Source: Maritimibacter sp. DP1N21-5 (lineage in GTDB: Bacteria > Pseudomonadota > Alphaproteobacteria > Rhodobacterales > Rhodobacteraceae). From it: a stretch of DNA of 64,000 nucleotides. Positions within the stretch are counted from its first letter, which is position 1. The number at the start of each line of letters is the position of its first letter. Location of the stretch: assembly GCF_019218295.1 (NCBI RefSeq), contig NZ_JAHUZF010000006.1, forward strand, positions 1,612,001 through 1,676,000, read 5' to 3'. Shown here piece after piece: positions 1-15,232 of the stretch. The position numbers were made by a program, and so were the translations under genes. The notes beneath the pieces were generated by a model that saw only the letters and a list, made by a program, of their open reading frames with translations, was not told where the DNA came from and ran no database searches.

Positions 1-2298
<2,298 letters not shown>

Positions 2299-2326
2299 GA
2301 CTGCCTCCTCCGGTGATCACCAACGA

Positions 2327-3868
<1,542 letters not shown>

Positions 3869-3870
3869 TC

Positions 3871-4437
3871 TTACCCGACCTCTTTCATGGAATTCTGAAG
3901 TGCGTTGAGGCGCGAGCGGATCGAGCTATCGATCATTTTCGAACCCACCTTGACGATAAGACCACCGATGAGGCTTTCATCGACGGTCGCGTTGATCTTG
4001 ACGTCCTTGCCGACGCTCTCCTTGAGCGCCTTGGCGAGTTTGTCGGACTGCGCCTTGGTCAGCGCCTTGGCCGAGGTGACATCCGCCACCACTTCGCCTT
4101 TGTCCTCGGCGATGCGGGCGCGGAGCGCCGTCAGCAGCGCGGGCAGGATGAACAGACGGCGCTTTTGCGACATCACACCCAGCACGCCCGCCATCTGCGA
4201 GGACAGTTTCATTTTCGTGGCCAGAGCCGAAAGCGCCGATGCCTGTTCGTCGCGCGTATAGACGGGCGAGGAGATCAGGGACTTGAAATCGGCGCTGTCG
4301 GCGAGTGCGGCTTCAAGAGCGTCGAGGTCGCTTTCGACCGCCGCGAGTTTCTTCTCTTCCTTGGCCAGTTCAAAAACCGCCGAGGCGTAACGCTGGGCAA
4401 TCCCAGAAGTAATCGAAGCCGGTTCCGACACGTCCAC
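3871..4437 (-). CDS. atpH: F1Fo ATP synthase subunit delta
   Basis: Peripheral-stalk (OSCP-type) subunit linking F1 to the Fo b subunits. The protein is 188 residues, with an N-terminal helical domain ([23 protein letters not shown]) and the typical C-terminal segment [26 protein letters not shown], which holds the conserved GG..(I/V).G...D.S. It is the first gene of the operon. As in other alphaproteobacteria, no Fo genes are adjacent, so those subunits must be encoded elsewhere. Confidence 0.97.
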   Translation of the reverse strand: MDVSEPASITSGIAQRYASAVFELAKEEKKLAAVESDLDALEAALADSADFKSLISSPVYTRDEQASALSALATKMKLSSQMAGVLGVMSQKRRLFILPALLTALRARIAEDKGEVVADVTSAKALTKAQSDKLAKALKESVGKDVKINATVDESLIGGLIVKVGSKMIDSSIRSRLNALQNSMKEVG

Positions 4438-4535
4438 CCTTCCGATGCTTTAGCCCCTTGGTTGGGCTGCCTGTGGGGCAGTCCGGGGCGGCCTTGCGAT
4501 GCCGCGCGAATGAGCGCCATCTGAAATTCAGCGGG

Positions 4536-4564
4536 GGTCTAGCAGGCAAATGTGAACCCTGCAA
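4536..4564 (-). promoter_or_regulatory. candidate sigma70 promoter of the atp operon
   Basis: On the minus strand TTGCAG (4559-4564) and TAGACC (4536-4541) are separated by exactly 17 bp, about 100 bp upstream of atpH. Spacing and position fit a housekeeping promoter, although both hexamers deviate from consensus. The rest of the 289-bp gap 4438-4726 shows no gene. Confidence 0.45.
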
Positions 4565-4726
4565 CTATGAACGGCAGGTTTTGCGCTCACATCGGGCCGG
4601 AAGTCTGAACGGTTAGCAAAAACTGAATTATTGGCACATTCCGGACCCGGCCCACCGCAGTCTCGCACCCCTTTTCGCGCGCGCGGGCGACGGGCTACGG
4701 CCTCCCACGGCGAATCCCCGTGCGAC

Positions 4727-5476
4727 CTAACCCTGTGGCTTCGGCTCCGCCGCGCCCAGACCTTCCAGCACTGACAGCGGCTTCTTCACCGCCGCGCCGA
4801 GACCGCCCTTGTGTTGGGCGCGCACCTGTTTCGAGACTTCCACCATGATCACGCCACCGACGATCGAAGGCACGCCCTTGCCGACCCGCTCCCACATCTG
4901 GCCGGACTTGAGCCAGAACCGGCGATGCGTGGGTGGCTGATAGAGCGCGCCCGTGTGGCGTTCCACGGCGAAGCCATGCGCCTTCAGCAGGGTTTCGAGC
5001 TGTCCGGCGGTATAGGGCCGCCCGTAGCCGAAGGGCGTCTTGTCGGACCGCGACCAGAGCCCTCCGCGGTTGGGCACGATGAACATCGCCTTCCCCCCGG
5101 GGCCAAGCACCCGGTAACACTCCTGCAAGAGCGCATCCGCGTTCTGAGAGGTCTCGAGCCCGTGCATGACGACGAGCTTGTCCACGATCCCCGTGTCGAT
5201 GGGCCAGAGCACCTCTTCGCACAGGACCGAGACATTGGGCATCCCCGCAGGCCAGGGCATCACCCCCTGCGGTCCGGGCATGAGCCCGATGACCCGCCGC
5301 GCATCTGCCAGGAAGGGACGGAGCAGAGGCACCGAGAAGCCGAAGCCCACGACGGTCTGCCCTTTCACGTTCTCCGGCCAGAGCCGCAGAAGCTCGTCCC
5401 GCACATGGCGCTGCGCGGCGCGGCCCAGGGCCGAACGGTAATAGAAATTGCGAAGGTCCTGAACGTCCAGATGCAT
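4727..5476 (-). CDS. class I SAM-dependent methyltransferase
   Basis: Predicted Methyltransf_11-like enzyme of 249 residues. The Rossmann region contains [16 protein letters not shown] (a degenerate motif I at about 40-56), an acidic/post-I stretch, and the typical [18 protein letters not shown] segment (motifs post-II/III) near 118-138. The substrate cannot be read from sequence. It is a single gene downstream of the atp promoter region and divergent from gloB with a 100-bp gap. The motif I glycines are fewer than usual, so either a divergent SAM pocket or loss of activity is possible. Confidence 0.8.
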   Translation of the reverse strand: MHLDVQDLRNFYYRSALGRAAQRHVRDELLRLWPENVKGQTVVGFGFSVPLLRPFLADARRVIGLMPGPQGVMPWPAGMPNVSVLCEEVLWPIDTGIVDKLVVMHGLETSQNADALLQECYRVLGPGGKAMFIVPNRGGLWSRSDKTPFGYGRPYTAGQLETLLKAHGFAVERHTGALYQPPTHRRFWLKSGQMWERVGKGVPSIVGGVIMVEVSKQVRAQHKGGLGAAVKKPLSVLEGLGAAEPKPQG

Positions 5477-5576
5477 GGCCCCACGTTAGCGAAACACCGG
5501 CCCGTGACCAGTGCCCAATTCGGGGGCGCTTTTGCCTCTTGAGCCGCGCGGGTGCGACACCCATATTGGACCCGAA

Positions 5577-6344
5577 ATGACACTGACCCTCGTTACCATC
5601 CCCTGCCGCGCCGACAACTACGCCTTTCTCGTCCACGACGAGGACACGGGCGAAACCGCGCTTTTCGATGCACCCGAAGCCGCGCCGATCCTCGCGGGCC
5701 TCGACGCACGCGGCTGGCGGCTCACGGACATCTTTCTGACCCACCACCACGGCGACCATATCGAGGGCGTGCCGGAGTTGCTTGCCGTCCACGATGCGCG
5801 GGTCATCGGCGCGGGCCACGACAAACACCGCCTGCCCGATCTCGACCTTGCCGTCGCGCCGGACGAGATCGTGAACTTCTCGAACCACGACGTCCAGGTC
5901 CTCGCCGCCGACGGCCACACCATCGGACACGTTGCCTACTACATGCCCGACGCGGGTGCCGCATTCACCGGCGACAGCCTCATGGCGCTCGGCTGCGGGC
6001 GGCTGTTCGAGGGCACGCCGGAGCAGATGTGGGAGACGCTGACGACCCTCGCCGCCCTGCCCGACGAGACGCTGATCTGTTCCGGTCACGAATATACCGC
6101 GTCGAACGCCAGGTTCGCCCTGTCGGTCGAGCCCCAGAACCCGGACCTGATTGCCCGGGCCGAGGCGACGACGGCGATGCGCGAACGCGGCGAATTCACG
6201 GTGCCGTCGACACTTTCGCTTGAAAAGGCAACCAATCCCTTCCTTCGTGCGTATCTACCACAGATGAAGGAAGCCATCGGACAGGAAAATGACTCCGATG
6301 CCGAGGTTTTCGCCGCTATCCGACGGGCCAAGGACAATTTCTAG
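5577..6344 (+). CDS. gloB: hydroxyacylglutathione hydrolase (glyoxalase II)
   Basis: Hydrolyses S-D-lactoylglutathione to D-lactate and glutathione, the second step of methylglyoxal detoxification in the cytosol. The 255-residue protein is of metallo-beta-lactamase fold with the binuclear metal motif THHHGDH near residues 55-61, a later GHTIGH, FTGDSL and CSGHEYT, as expected for GloB, and a C-terminal glutathione-binding helical domain. The ATG at 5577 gives the usual N-terminus MTLTLVTIPCRADNYAFLV. A longer in-frame extension to 5511 lacks family similarity. Confidence 0.95.
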   Translation: MTLTLVTIPCRADNYAFLVHDEDTGETALFDAPEAAPILAGLDARGWRLTDIFLTHHHGDHIEGVPELLAVHDARVIGAGHDKHRLPDLDLAVAPDEIVNFSNHDVQVLAADGHTIGHVAYYMPDAGAAFTGDSLMALGCGRLFEGTPEQMWETLTTLAALPDETLICSGHEYTASNARFALSVEPQNPDLIARAEATTAMRERGEFTVPSTLSLEKATNPFLRAYLPQMKEAIGQENDSDAEVFAAIRRAKDNF

Positions 6345-6498
6345 GCCCGCCTGCAACGATCACCCGGCTGTGAGCGTTTTCTCGCCAGAAAACACTTGAA
6401 GATTGGCCGGGAACACCGATCCTTAATCATATGAGGCCACGGTCGAAGAGGACGGGCCCCAATCGTCCTCCCGACCCCGGAAACGAGGAGTGAACCAC

Positions 6499-8823
<2,325 letters not shown>

Positions 8824-8844
8824 TACCGCGACAGAAGCGAACAG

Positions 8845-8876
8845 AAGGACCGGCATCTCGCCGGTCCTTTTTCTTT
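8845..8876 (+). terminator. Rho-independent terminator after clpA
   Basis: Perfect 10-bp stem (8845-8854 with 8860-8869), 5-nt loop and a T-rich tail TTTCTTTT, 21 bp after the clpA stop codon. Confidence 0.92.
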
Positions 8877-8901
8877 TATGTCAATCTCTTGCGCGCAGAT
8901 T

Positions 8902-9927
8902 TTAAGGCAATGCGATAACCGGAGCCGGTCCCAGCGGGATCGGCCCGAGCGAGACCATCCCATTGGCAAAGCCGAGCGCCACGTCGAGCGTCTCGGGATC
9001 GCCCGAGGCCCGCGCGATCAGCCCCGCGGCCTGTTCCACCACCTGCGCCATCGAGCGGGGCAGCGCCCCCGACGCCTCGGCCAGCGCGATGATGTCACGC
9101 CAGTTCCGGGCGTTCACCTGCACCTTGCCGGTAGGCACCCCCTGCGCATCGACCGTCAGCCTGCCCTCCATGGACAGCTCCAATTCACCCCAGGAGGCGG
9201 CCAGGGCGGTCAGGTCGATCTCGCGCGGTTGCGGTCGGCGCACCTCGATCGCGGCCCGGTCCCAGGGTGCATCGAAGGTGATCGTGGAGCGGATTTCGAG
9301 CCCCTCCATCACATTTTCCACCACCCCCGACCGGCGCGCGCGCTGAAGGAAGGCGGCATCCGGCTCGAACCCTTCGACGGTCAGCACGATGTCATATTGG
9401 TTCGCCACGCCCTCCGGCGTTTCGCGCAGGAAGAGCTTTGCAAGATCGGCCCGCGTCTCCCACCCCAGCGAAGACGCTATCCGCCCCCCCTCCATCACCA
9501 CATTCGCCCGCGAGAGCGGGAGGGAAAGCTCCGGCCTGACCGCCGCCGAGGCCCGGAAATCGTCCGAGGTGAGGTCATGCGTGGCGCGCGGCGTGACATA
9601 GGTCTGCTCGCCCGGAAGGACCGCGATCACCTGCGTCGGCTGATAGACAAGCGCCAGAAGCTGCAGGACCGGCGCGGACCAGCCCACGCCCGTCTCGGGG
9701 TCGAAGAGGTTCAGTTCCGTGACCGTCGTATCAAGACGGTTGGGAAAGCCCGCCGTGTCGAGGCTCGCATACTCCGCGGTCCATCCTTCGTCGCGGCGGT
9801 CCTGAAACCAGCCCGCAAAGGCACGTTCGGCCCCCATCGATGCCACGACCCAGAAGCCGCCCCACCCCACAAAGACCAGCACGATCACGGCAATGATCGC
9901 CTTGGGAATCCACATCGGGTTGCGCAT
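8902..9927 (-). CDS. DUF2125-type envelope protein
   Basis: A 341-residue protein resembling the DUF2125 family of alphaproteobacteria, which has no established function. It has a short basic N-terminus, one hydrophobic segment (about residues 8-28, IIAVIVLVFVGWGGFWVVA) and a long soluble part that would be periplasmic. Start at 9927 (MRNPMWIPKA) is preferred because GAGAGG precedes it; the longer start at 9972 has no better ribosome site and extends toward the divergent ChaC gene. It is the only minus-strand gene between clpA and the ChaC-like gene. Confidence 0.75.
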   Translation of the reverse strand: MRNPMWIPKAIIAVIVLVFVGWGGFWVVASMGAERAFAGWFQDRRDEGWTAEYASLDTAGFPNRLDTTVTELNLFDPETGVGWSAPVLQLLALVYQPTQVIAVLPGEQTYVTPRATHDLTSDDFRASAAVRPELSLPLSRANVVMEGGRIASSLGWETRADLAKLFLRETPEGVANQYDIVLTVEGFEPDAAFLQRARRSGVVENVMEGLEIRSTITFDAPWDRAAIEVRRPQPREIDLTALAASWGELELSMEGRLTVDAQGVPTGKVQVNARNWRDIIALAEASGALPRSMAQVVEQAAGLIARASGDPETLDVALGFANGMVSLGPIPLGPAPVIALP

Positions 9928-9983
9928 GACGGCCTCTCTGTTAGCTTCGCCCGTCTTAACCACGGCCTTCACGAAGGGAAAGC

Positions 9984-10553
9984 ATGACGGACGATCTTTG
10001 GGTATTCGGCTATGGCTCGCTCCTGTGGAATCCGGGTTTCACCCACGAAGAAACCGTGCTTGCCACCCTCGACGGATATGCCCGATCCTTCTGCATGCGC
10101 TCGATCCACCATCGCGGCACGGTCGAGGATCCCGGGCTCGTCCTCGCGCTCGATGCCGAAGCTGGCGCCTCCTGCGCCGGGCTCGCCTTTCGCGTGGCCG
10201 CCCACCACCGCGAGGCCACCCTCGCCTATCTGCGCGAACGTGAACTCATCTCCTCGGCCTATCTCGAAACCTGGCTGCCGCTCACCCTCGCCGACGGGCG
10301 ACAGGTCGAGACCGTGGTCTACGTCATCGACCCCGACCACGTGCAATACTGCCACCTTTCGCTCGAAGAACAGGCGCGCATCATCGCCGTCGCCAAAGGC
10401 GGGCGCGGTCCGAACAGCGACTATCTCTTCAATACCGCCGACCACCTGACCGAGATCGGCATCGAGGACCCCGACCTGACCTGGCTTGCCCGGGAAGTGC
10501 GCCGCCTCACGGCCGGTCAGGACCTTGGTCCGGGACACTCTCTGCCCTTGTGA
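9984..10553 (+). CDS. ChaC-like gamma-glutamylcyclotransferase
   Basis: Predicted to release 5-oxoproline from gamma-glutamyl peptides; ChaC relatives act on glutathione. The 189-residue length is typical. The N-terminal substrate loop VFGYGSLLWNPGF is diagnostic of the fold, and the catalytic Glu is probably in the YLRERE segment near residue 80. It is cytosolic, with no signal peptide. It may act with gloB 3.6 kb away in glutathione turnover, but they are not in one operon. Confidence 0.88.
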   Translation: MTDDLWVFGYGSLLWNPGFTHEETVLATLDGYARSFCMRSIHHRGTVEDPGLVLALDAEAGASCAGLAFRVAAHHREATLAYLRERELISSAYLETWLPLTLADGRQVETVVYVIDPDHVQYCHLSLEEQARIIAVAKGGRGPNSDYLFNTADHLTEIGIEDPDLTWLAREVRRLTAGQDLGPGHSLPL

Positions 10554-10612
10554 GGCAAAGGCTTACCCCCTATCCTCCCCCTAACGACACAAGCCCCAAG
10601 GGAGCCCTGCGC

Positions 10613-11794
10613 ATGGAGCAGACGGAGCGCGGGCCGGATCGCGCGTTGGACCGCGGATCGGAACCGAAATTTACCCGCCCGTTCCGCCAGATCATGACGA
10701 TGCTCGTGGTCATGGCCCTTTTCGCCCTGGGAGTGTTCTTCGCGCTGCCCAAGGTGCTGCCGGTCTTCCTGGCCAATATCTATCTCAATGCCTTCATCGG
10801 CTTCGTCTTCGTGATCGGGCTTGTCGCCTGCTGGTGGCAGGTCTTCCAGATCGCCAACTCGGTGGGATGGATCAAGCGCTTCGTGGGCGGGGTGGAAACC
10901 GACCTGACGCCGCCGCGTCTGCTTGCGCCGCTGGCCGCGCTCCTGCGTGACCGGCGCGAGAGGATGCAGATCGGCGCGTCCTCCACCCGCTCGATCCTCG
11001 ATTCCGTCGCCCAGCGGATCGACGAAGAACGCGACATCACGCGCTATATTACCAACCTTTTGATCTTCCTCGGACTTCTCGGGACCTTCTTCGGCCTCGC
11101 CACCACCGTCCCGGCGGTCGTGGACACCATTCGGTCCCTCGCCCCGGCTGAAGGCGAGGCCGGCGTCGAGGTCTTCGACCGGCTCATGACCGGGCTCGAG
11201 GCACAGCTTGGCGGCATGGGCACGGCCTTCTCCTCGTCGCTCCTCGGTCTGGCCGGTTCACTGGTCGTCGGACTATTGGAGCTTTTCGCGACCCACGGCC
11301 AGAACCGCTTCTACCGCGAGCTTGAGGAATGGCTCTCCACCATCACCCGCGTCGGCTTTGCCCCCGGTGACGATAGTCAGGGCGAGGCGGGCGTCACCGC
11401 ATACCTTCTGCATATGGCCGAACAGATCGATGGGATGCGTCAGGCCATCGAGCATTCCGAACAGGGACGCGCCACCACCGACGCGCGGCTCTGGCAGATG
11501 GTCGACGCGGTCGAACGGCTCGCCACCAATATCGCCGAAACCCGCGATACCGCGCCCCAGCTCAACCGCATTGCGGAAGGCACAGAACGGCTTGCCGCGC
11601 TGATCGAGGTGCAGGGTGGCGAAGCGGATCAGGCGACGACCGCCGAAACCCGCATGCGCCTGCGTTCGATCGACGTGCAGCTTCTGCGCATCCTTGAGGA
11701 AATGGCCGCAGGTCGGCAGGAAACCATGTCCGAACTGCGCGCCGACATCTCGGCGCTGACCCGCACGATCCGGCAACTCGGAGGGCAGAAATAA
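10613..11794 (+). CDS. ExbB/TolQ/MotA-like proton channel protein
   Basis: A 393-residue inner-membrane protein with about four transmembrane segments (near 27-50, 51-75, 145-168 and 202-226). The last two carry the ExbB/MotA signature (LIFLGLLGTFFGLATTV and GGMGTAFSSSLLGLAGS). A C-terminal cytoplasmic tail of about 160 residues is probably helical. The start at 10613 has GGGAG upstream; the open frame extends to 10550 but that part is not conserved-looking. It overlaps the next gene by one base (ATAATGG), so both are coupled. It probably forms the channel half of a stator-like complex. No flagellar, Tol or TonB genes are near. Confidence 0.83.
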   Translation: MEQTERGPDRALDRGSEPKFTRPFRQIMTMLVVMALFALGVFFALPKVLPVFLANIYLNAFIGFVFVIGLVACWWQVFQIANSVGWIKRFVGGVETDLTPPRLLAPLAALLRDRRERMQIGASSTRSILDSVAQRIDEERDITRYITNLLIFLGLLGTFFGLATTVPAVVDTIRSLAPAEGEAGVEVFDRLMTGLEAQLGGMGTAFSSSLLGLAGSLVVGLLELFATHGQNRFYRELEEWLSTITRVGFAPGDDSQGEAGVTAYLLHMAEQIDGMRQAIEHSEQGRATTDARLWQMVDAVERLATNIAETRDTAPQLNRIAEGTERLAALIEVQGGEADQATTAETRMRLRSIDVQLLRILEEMAAGRQETMSELRADISALTRTIRQLGGQK

Positions 11795-13434
11795 TGGCCC
11801 TCGCCCGTCGTTCCGTCCGCAACGTCTCCGGCACGATCTGGCCGGGCTTCGTGGACGCGATGACGGCGCTGCTGCTGGTCCTGATGTTCGTACTGACGAT
11901 CTTCATGGTCGTGCAGTTCGTGTTGCGCGAACAGATCTCCGGGCAGGCGACCGAGCTTGACGCGCTCTCGCTGCAAGTGGCTGATCTGGCCGATGCGCTG
12001 GGGCTCGAACGGCAGACGACGGCGAACCTGCGCGAAGAAGTGGGCAGCCTGACCGCGACGCTCACCGGGGTGCGCGCCGAGAACGACGCCCAGGTGGCGC
12101 GCATCGCCGAACTGACCGCCCAATCCGAAGCTCAGGCCGCGCGCATCGCGAGTTTCGAGGATCAGGTGGCAACCCTTCTGGCCGAGCGGGATCAGGCGAT
12201 TGCCCAAGGCACCCAGCTTGCTGCCGACATCGAAGACCTCGAAGCCGCCCGCGCCCAGCTCATCGACGAAAAAGAGGCCCTGCAACTGGCCCTCGCCCGC
12301 GCCCGAGAGGAAGTGGACAGCGAGGCGGAAGCCGCCCGGCTCGCCGCTGCCCGGCGCGAGGCCGTGGAAGCTATGCTCGCCGAGATGCAGGCCGAGAATA
12401 CGGACCTTCAGGCCCGGATTTCCGACCAGCAGGCAACCATCGACGACGCCGAGGCTGCACGGCTTGCCGATGCGGCCGCACTCGAAGCCCTGCGCACGCG
12501 GCTCGAGAACGCCGACGACGAGATCACCGCCATGTCGCTCGCCCTCGAGGAACAGCGCAAGCGCGCCGAAGAGACCCTCACTCTCCTCGCCGCCGCCCGC
12601 GCCTCGCAGGAGGATCTCGAAGCCGCCCGCGACGCGGCCCTCACCGAAGCCGAACGCCGCGCGGCCCTTCTCACCACCGCGAACGAAGCGCTTTCGGGCG
12701 AAGAGGCCGCCAGCGCCGAAGCGCAGCGCAAGGTGGCGCTGCTCAACGAACAGGTTGCGGCGCTGCGCACCCAGCTTGGCAACCTTCAGGACGTGCTCGA
12801 CGAATCCGAGCAGAAGGACGAAGCCGCGCAGGTCCAGATCGAAGCGCTCGGATCACGGCTCAACACCGCCCTCGCCCAGGTGGCAGCGGAACAACGCCGC
12901 CGCGCCGCGCTCGAACAGGCCGAGGCCGAACGGCTTGCTGCCGAGGCCGAGCGACTGGCCGCCGAGAACCTCGACCTCGCCTCCTATCGTTCCGAGTTCT
13001 TCGGCAAGCTCCGGCAGGTGCTGGGTGACCGAGAAGGCGTGCGCATCGAAGGCGACCGCTTCGTGTTTTCCTCCGAGGTGCTTTTCGACGTGGGCGCTGC
13101 GGAGATGTCGGAAGAGGGCCAACAACAGATCGCGGGCGTGGCCAATATCCTGCTTGACGTGGCCGGGGATATCCCGGAGGGCATCGACTGGATCCTCCGG
13201 GTCGATGGCCACACCGACAGTCAGCCGGTGCGCGGCGGTCGTTGGGACGACAACTGGCAACTCAGTCAAGCGCGCGCGCTTTCCGTCGTGCGGTTCATGC
13301 AGGACGATCTGGGCTTTCCGCCCGAACGGCTTGTGGCCGCCGGCTTTGGCGAGTTCCAGCCCCTCATGCCCGGCGACAGTCCCGAGGCACTGGCCGCGAA
13401 CCGGCGCATCGAACTCAAACTCACCGAGAAATGA
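11794..13434 (+). CDS. MotB/OmpA-like peptidoglycan-binding protein with long coiled coil
   Basis: A 546-residue partner of the preceding channel protein. It has a short cytoplasmic N-terminus and one transmembrane helix (about 16-42) with an Asp at position 21 in WPGFVDAMT, where MotB has its proton-carrying Asp. A coiled coil rich in Ala, Glu and Gln follows (about 45-400), then an OmpA/MotB domain (about 415-546) with VDGHTDSQPV, NWQLSQARA and NRRIELKL. The layout suggests a stator that reaches and binds the cell wall. Its cargo or rotor is unknown. Similar pairs in Rhodobacterales are annotated only as peptidoglycan-binding proteins. Confidence 0.82.
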   Translation: MALARRSVRNVSGTIWPGFVDAMTALLLVLMFVLTIFMVVQFVLREQISGQATELDALSLQVADLADALGLERQTTANLREEVGSLTATLTGVRAENDAQVARIAELTAQSEAQAARIASFEDQVATLLAERDQAIAQGTQLAADIEDLEAARAQLIDEKEALQLALARAREEVDSEAEAARLAAARREAVEAMLAEMQAENTDLQARISDQQATIDDAEAARLADAAALEALRTRLENADDEITAMSLALEEQRKRAEETLTLLAAARASQEDLEAARDAALTEAERRAALLTTANEALSGEEAASAEAQRKVALLNEQVAALRTQLGNLQDVLDESEQKDEAAQVQIEALGSRLNTALAQVAAEQRRRAALEQAEAERLAAEAERLAAENLDLASYRSEFFGKLRQVLGDREGVRIEGDRFVFSSEVLFDVGAAEMSEEGQQQIAGVANILLDVAGDIPEGIDWILRVDGHTDSQPVRGGRWDDNWQLSQARALSVVRFMQDDLGFPPERLVAAGFGEFQPLMPGDSPEALAANRRIELKLTEK

Positions 13435-13437
13435 CGC

Positions 13438-14415
13438 CTACTCGACCGCGACGCTGGTTTCCGCGCGGTCGATGATCGCCCCTCCCCGCAATACCTCGAT
13501 CGCGACACGGTAGACACCCACGGGCCAGCCGCCCGCCGGCTGCCGCTTGCCGGCTGCCCGGAAGTAGAGCGCCTGCTTGCGCTCGACCTCCTGAGGCGCG
13601 TCGATCAGGACGCTCCCGTCCGGCTGCGTGATGACGATGCGCATTTCGTCGCCGGCCCGCCCACCGTGGGCAAGTCCCCAGGCGACCAGCGCGTCGGCCA
13701 TGGCGGGTAGCGCGTCATGCGCCGCGCTTCCGTCCTTCACCGCCTTGAAGGCGGGCACCGCGATATCCATTCCCACCGACACGATCCCGCCGGGCACATG
13801 CGCGAGCGGCCTGTCCCAGAGGTCATCGTCCGGCCCGTCGTCCTCGCCACAACTGGTGATCCCGTCGGTGTTGAACGGGTCCACCGGGCGGCCGTTTTCG
13901 CGCACGGCCAGATGCACATGCGGGAACTGGGTCATACCGGAAAAGCCCACCCGCCCCAGGACCGTCGAATTGGTCACGCGCTCGCCTTCCCGGACCAGCA
14001 CGCTGCCCTTCTTCAGGTGGCAATACTGAGTCTCCCAGCCGCCGCCGTGGTCTATCACGACACCGTTGCCGCATTCATGGGCGCGCAGGATCACCTCGGG
14101 CGTGCCGTCCATGCCGGTGTCTTCCATGCCGTCTCGTAGGGCGGTCACAACGCCCGGCGCGGCCGGATGCACGCGCACGCCGGCGTCCATTGCGGCAAAG
14201 GATGTCAGCGCGAAATCGGTGCCCTTGTGGCCGTCATAGCTCTGCGGCCCACAGGTGAAATCCGCCGCCCCCGGCCCCGGGTCAGCATCCATGTAGTTCA
14301 GGACGAAACAGTCCTCTCCCAATGCGCAGTCGAGCGGCAGGGACAGGATCGGGTCGCGCGCAAAAGCTGCGGAGGGCAGTGCCGCGACGAGGGCAAGAAG
14401 GAGCGTTTGCATCAT
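13438..14415 (-). CDS. secreted M23 family metallopeptidase
   Basis: Predicted periplasmic LytM-type endopeptidase cleaving peptide cross-links of peptidoglycan. The 325-residue protein has a signal peptide (MMQTLLLALVAALPSAAFA) and an M23 domain with the zinc ligands in HKGTDFA (His, Asp) and FPHVHLAV (HxH), plus the flanking GNGVVIDHGGGWETQYCHL. Unusually many cysteines in the first half suggest disulfides. A C-terminal region of about 110 residues after the catalytic domain is of unknown role. It lies 3 bp past the convergent OmpA-like gene. Confidence 0.88.
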   Translation of the reverse strand: MMQTLLLALVAALPSAAFARDPILSLPLDCALGEDCFVLNYMDADPGPGAADFTCGPQSYDGHKGTDFALTSFAAMDAGVRVHPAAPGVVTALRDGMEDTGMDGTPEVILRAHECGNGVVIDHGGGWETQYCHLKKGSVLVREGERVTNSTVLGRVGFSGMTQFPHVHLAVRENGRPVDPFNTDGITSCGEDDGPDDDLWDRPLAHVPGGIVSVGMDIAVPAFKAVKDGSAAHDALPAMADALVAWGLAHGGRAGDEMRIVITQPDGSVLIDAPQEVERKQALYFRAAGKRQPAGGWPVGVYRVAIEVLRGGAIIDRAETSVAVE

Positions 14416-14455
14416 GGCCGGACGATAGACCTCTGCCCCGCCCGAGGGAAGCGCG

Positions 14456-15232
14456 TCATTGACCGCTTTCGATGTCCTCGACGATCTCTTCCACCGCGCC
14501 CGTCAGCGTCAGGTCATGATCGAAGGCGCCCTGTTCCAGAAACAGCAGCACCTCGGCGATCACCGTGGGGTTCGACATCAGGAAGGTATGGGTGACCGGC
14601 AGCACGATATGGTCATCCATGCCCTGGATCATCGTGGACTCAACGCTGACCTTGCCGTCGTCTGGCCCCGGCAACATCGAGGAGAACACCGGGTTCAGCG
14701 ATCTGTCCCCCGCGATCACGCCAAGCTCGAAATCCGGCAGGCTCAAGGCGTTGGGCGTCGATCCCGGCTCGGTCCCCAGTTGAAGCCCCGCGGGCCCCAT
14801 CAGCCACTGATAGGGCGCGAGGTCCCGAAAGGCGTCCACCACCTCCGACCCCTGGTTGGGGGGGGCGAGCATCACGACCCGGCCCATTTCCTCGGGCCGG
14901 TTGTCTTCGAGCCAGGCGCGCACGAGGATGCCGCCCAGGCTGTGCGTGACGAAACTTACCCGTTGCGCGCCACAGGCAGTGACAGCACCGGGCACGGCCT
15001 CTTCGACCAGTTCCGCAATGGGCGCCTTGGTCGAAGGGTAGTCGACGTTCACCACGTCGTATCCCGCGCCCTCAAGGGCTTCTTCCATGACAACCATGGA
15101 GTTTGGCGTGCGCGCCAACCCGTGGATCAGGACCACGCAGTCCGACCACGCTGGCCCGGCAAGGACCGAGGCCAGCACCGCCAAGGCCGGCCAGCGTTGG
15201 CCGAGGAACCGGGTCTTCGCCGTCACCGTCAT
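14456..15232 (-). CDS. secreted lipase-like alpha/beta hydrolase
   Basis: A 258-residue alpha/beta hydrolase with a signal peptide (about 1-30, ending near AGPAWS). It has an oxyanion motif VVLIHGLAR, a nucleophile elbow THSLGG (Ser near residue 107), and a later Asp and His that could complete the triad. The short form resembles triacylglycerol lipases and acetyltransferase/hydrolase paralogues. Its start codon overlaps the stop of the upstream bactofilin-like gene (ATGA), so it is translated from the same message. The substrate is unknown. Confidence 0.8.
   Translation of the reverse strand: MTVTAKTRFLGQRWPALAVLASVLAGPAWSDCVVLIHGLARTPNSMVVMEEALEGAGYDVVNVDYPSTKAPIAELVEEAVPGAVTACGAQRVSFVTHSLGGILVRAWLEDNRPEEMGRVVMLAPPNQGSEVVDAFRDLAPYQWLMGPAGLQLGTEPGSTPNALSLPDFELGVIAGDRSLNPVFSSMLPGPDDGKVSVESTMIQGMDDHIVLPVTHTFLMSNPTVIAEVLLFLEQGAFDHDLTLTGAVEEIVEDIESGQ

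Noticed and set aside
10613..13434. Zorya-type defence system
   Set aside because: The channel and OmpA-like pair recalls ZorA/ZorB, but the long coiled coil is on the OmpA partner, and no ZorC, ZorD or ZorE genes follow.
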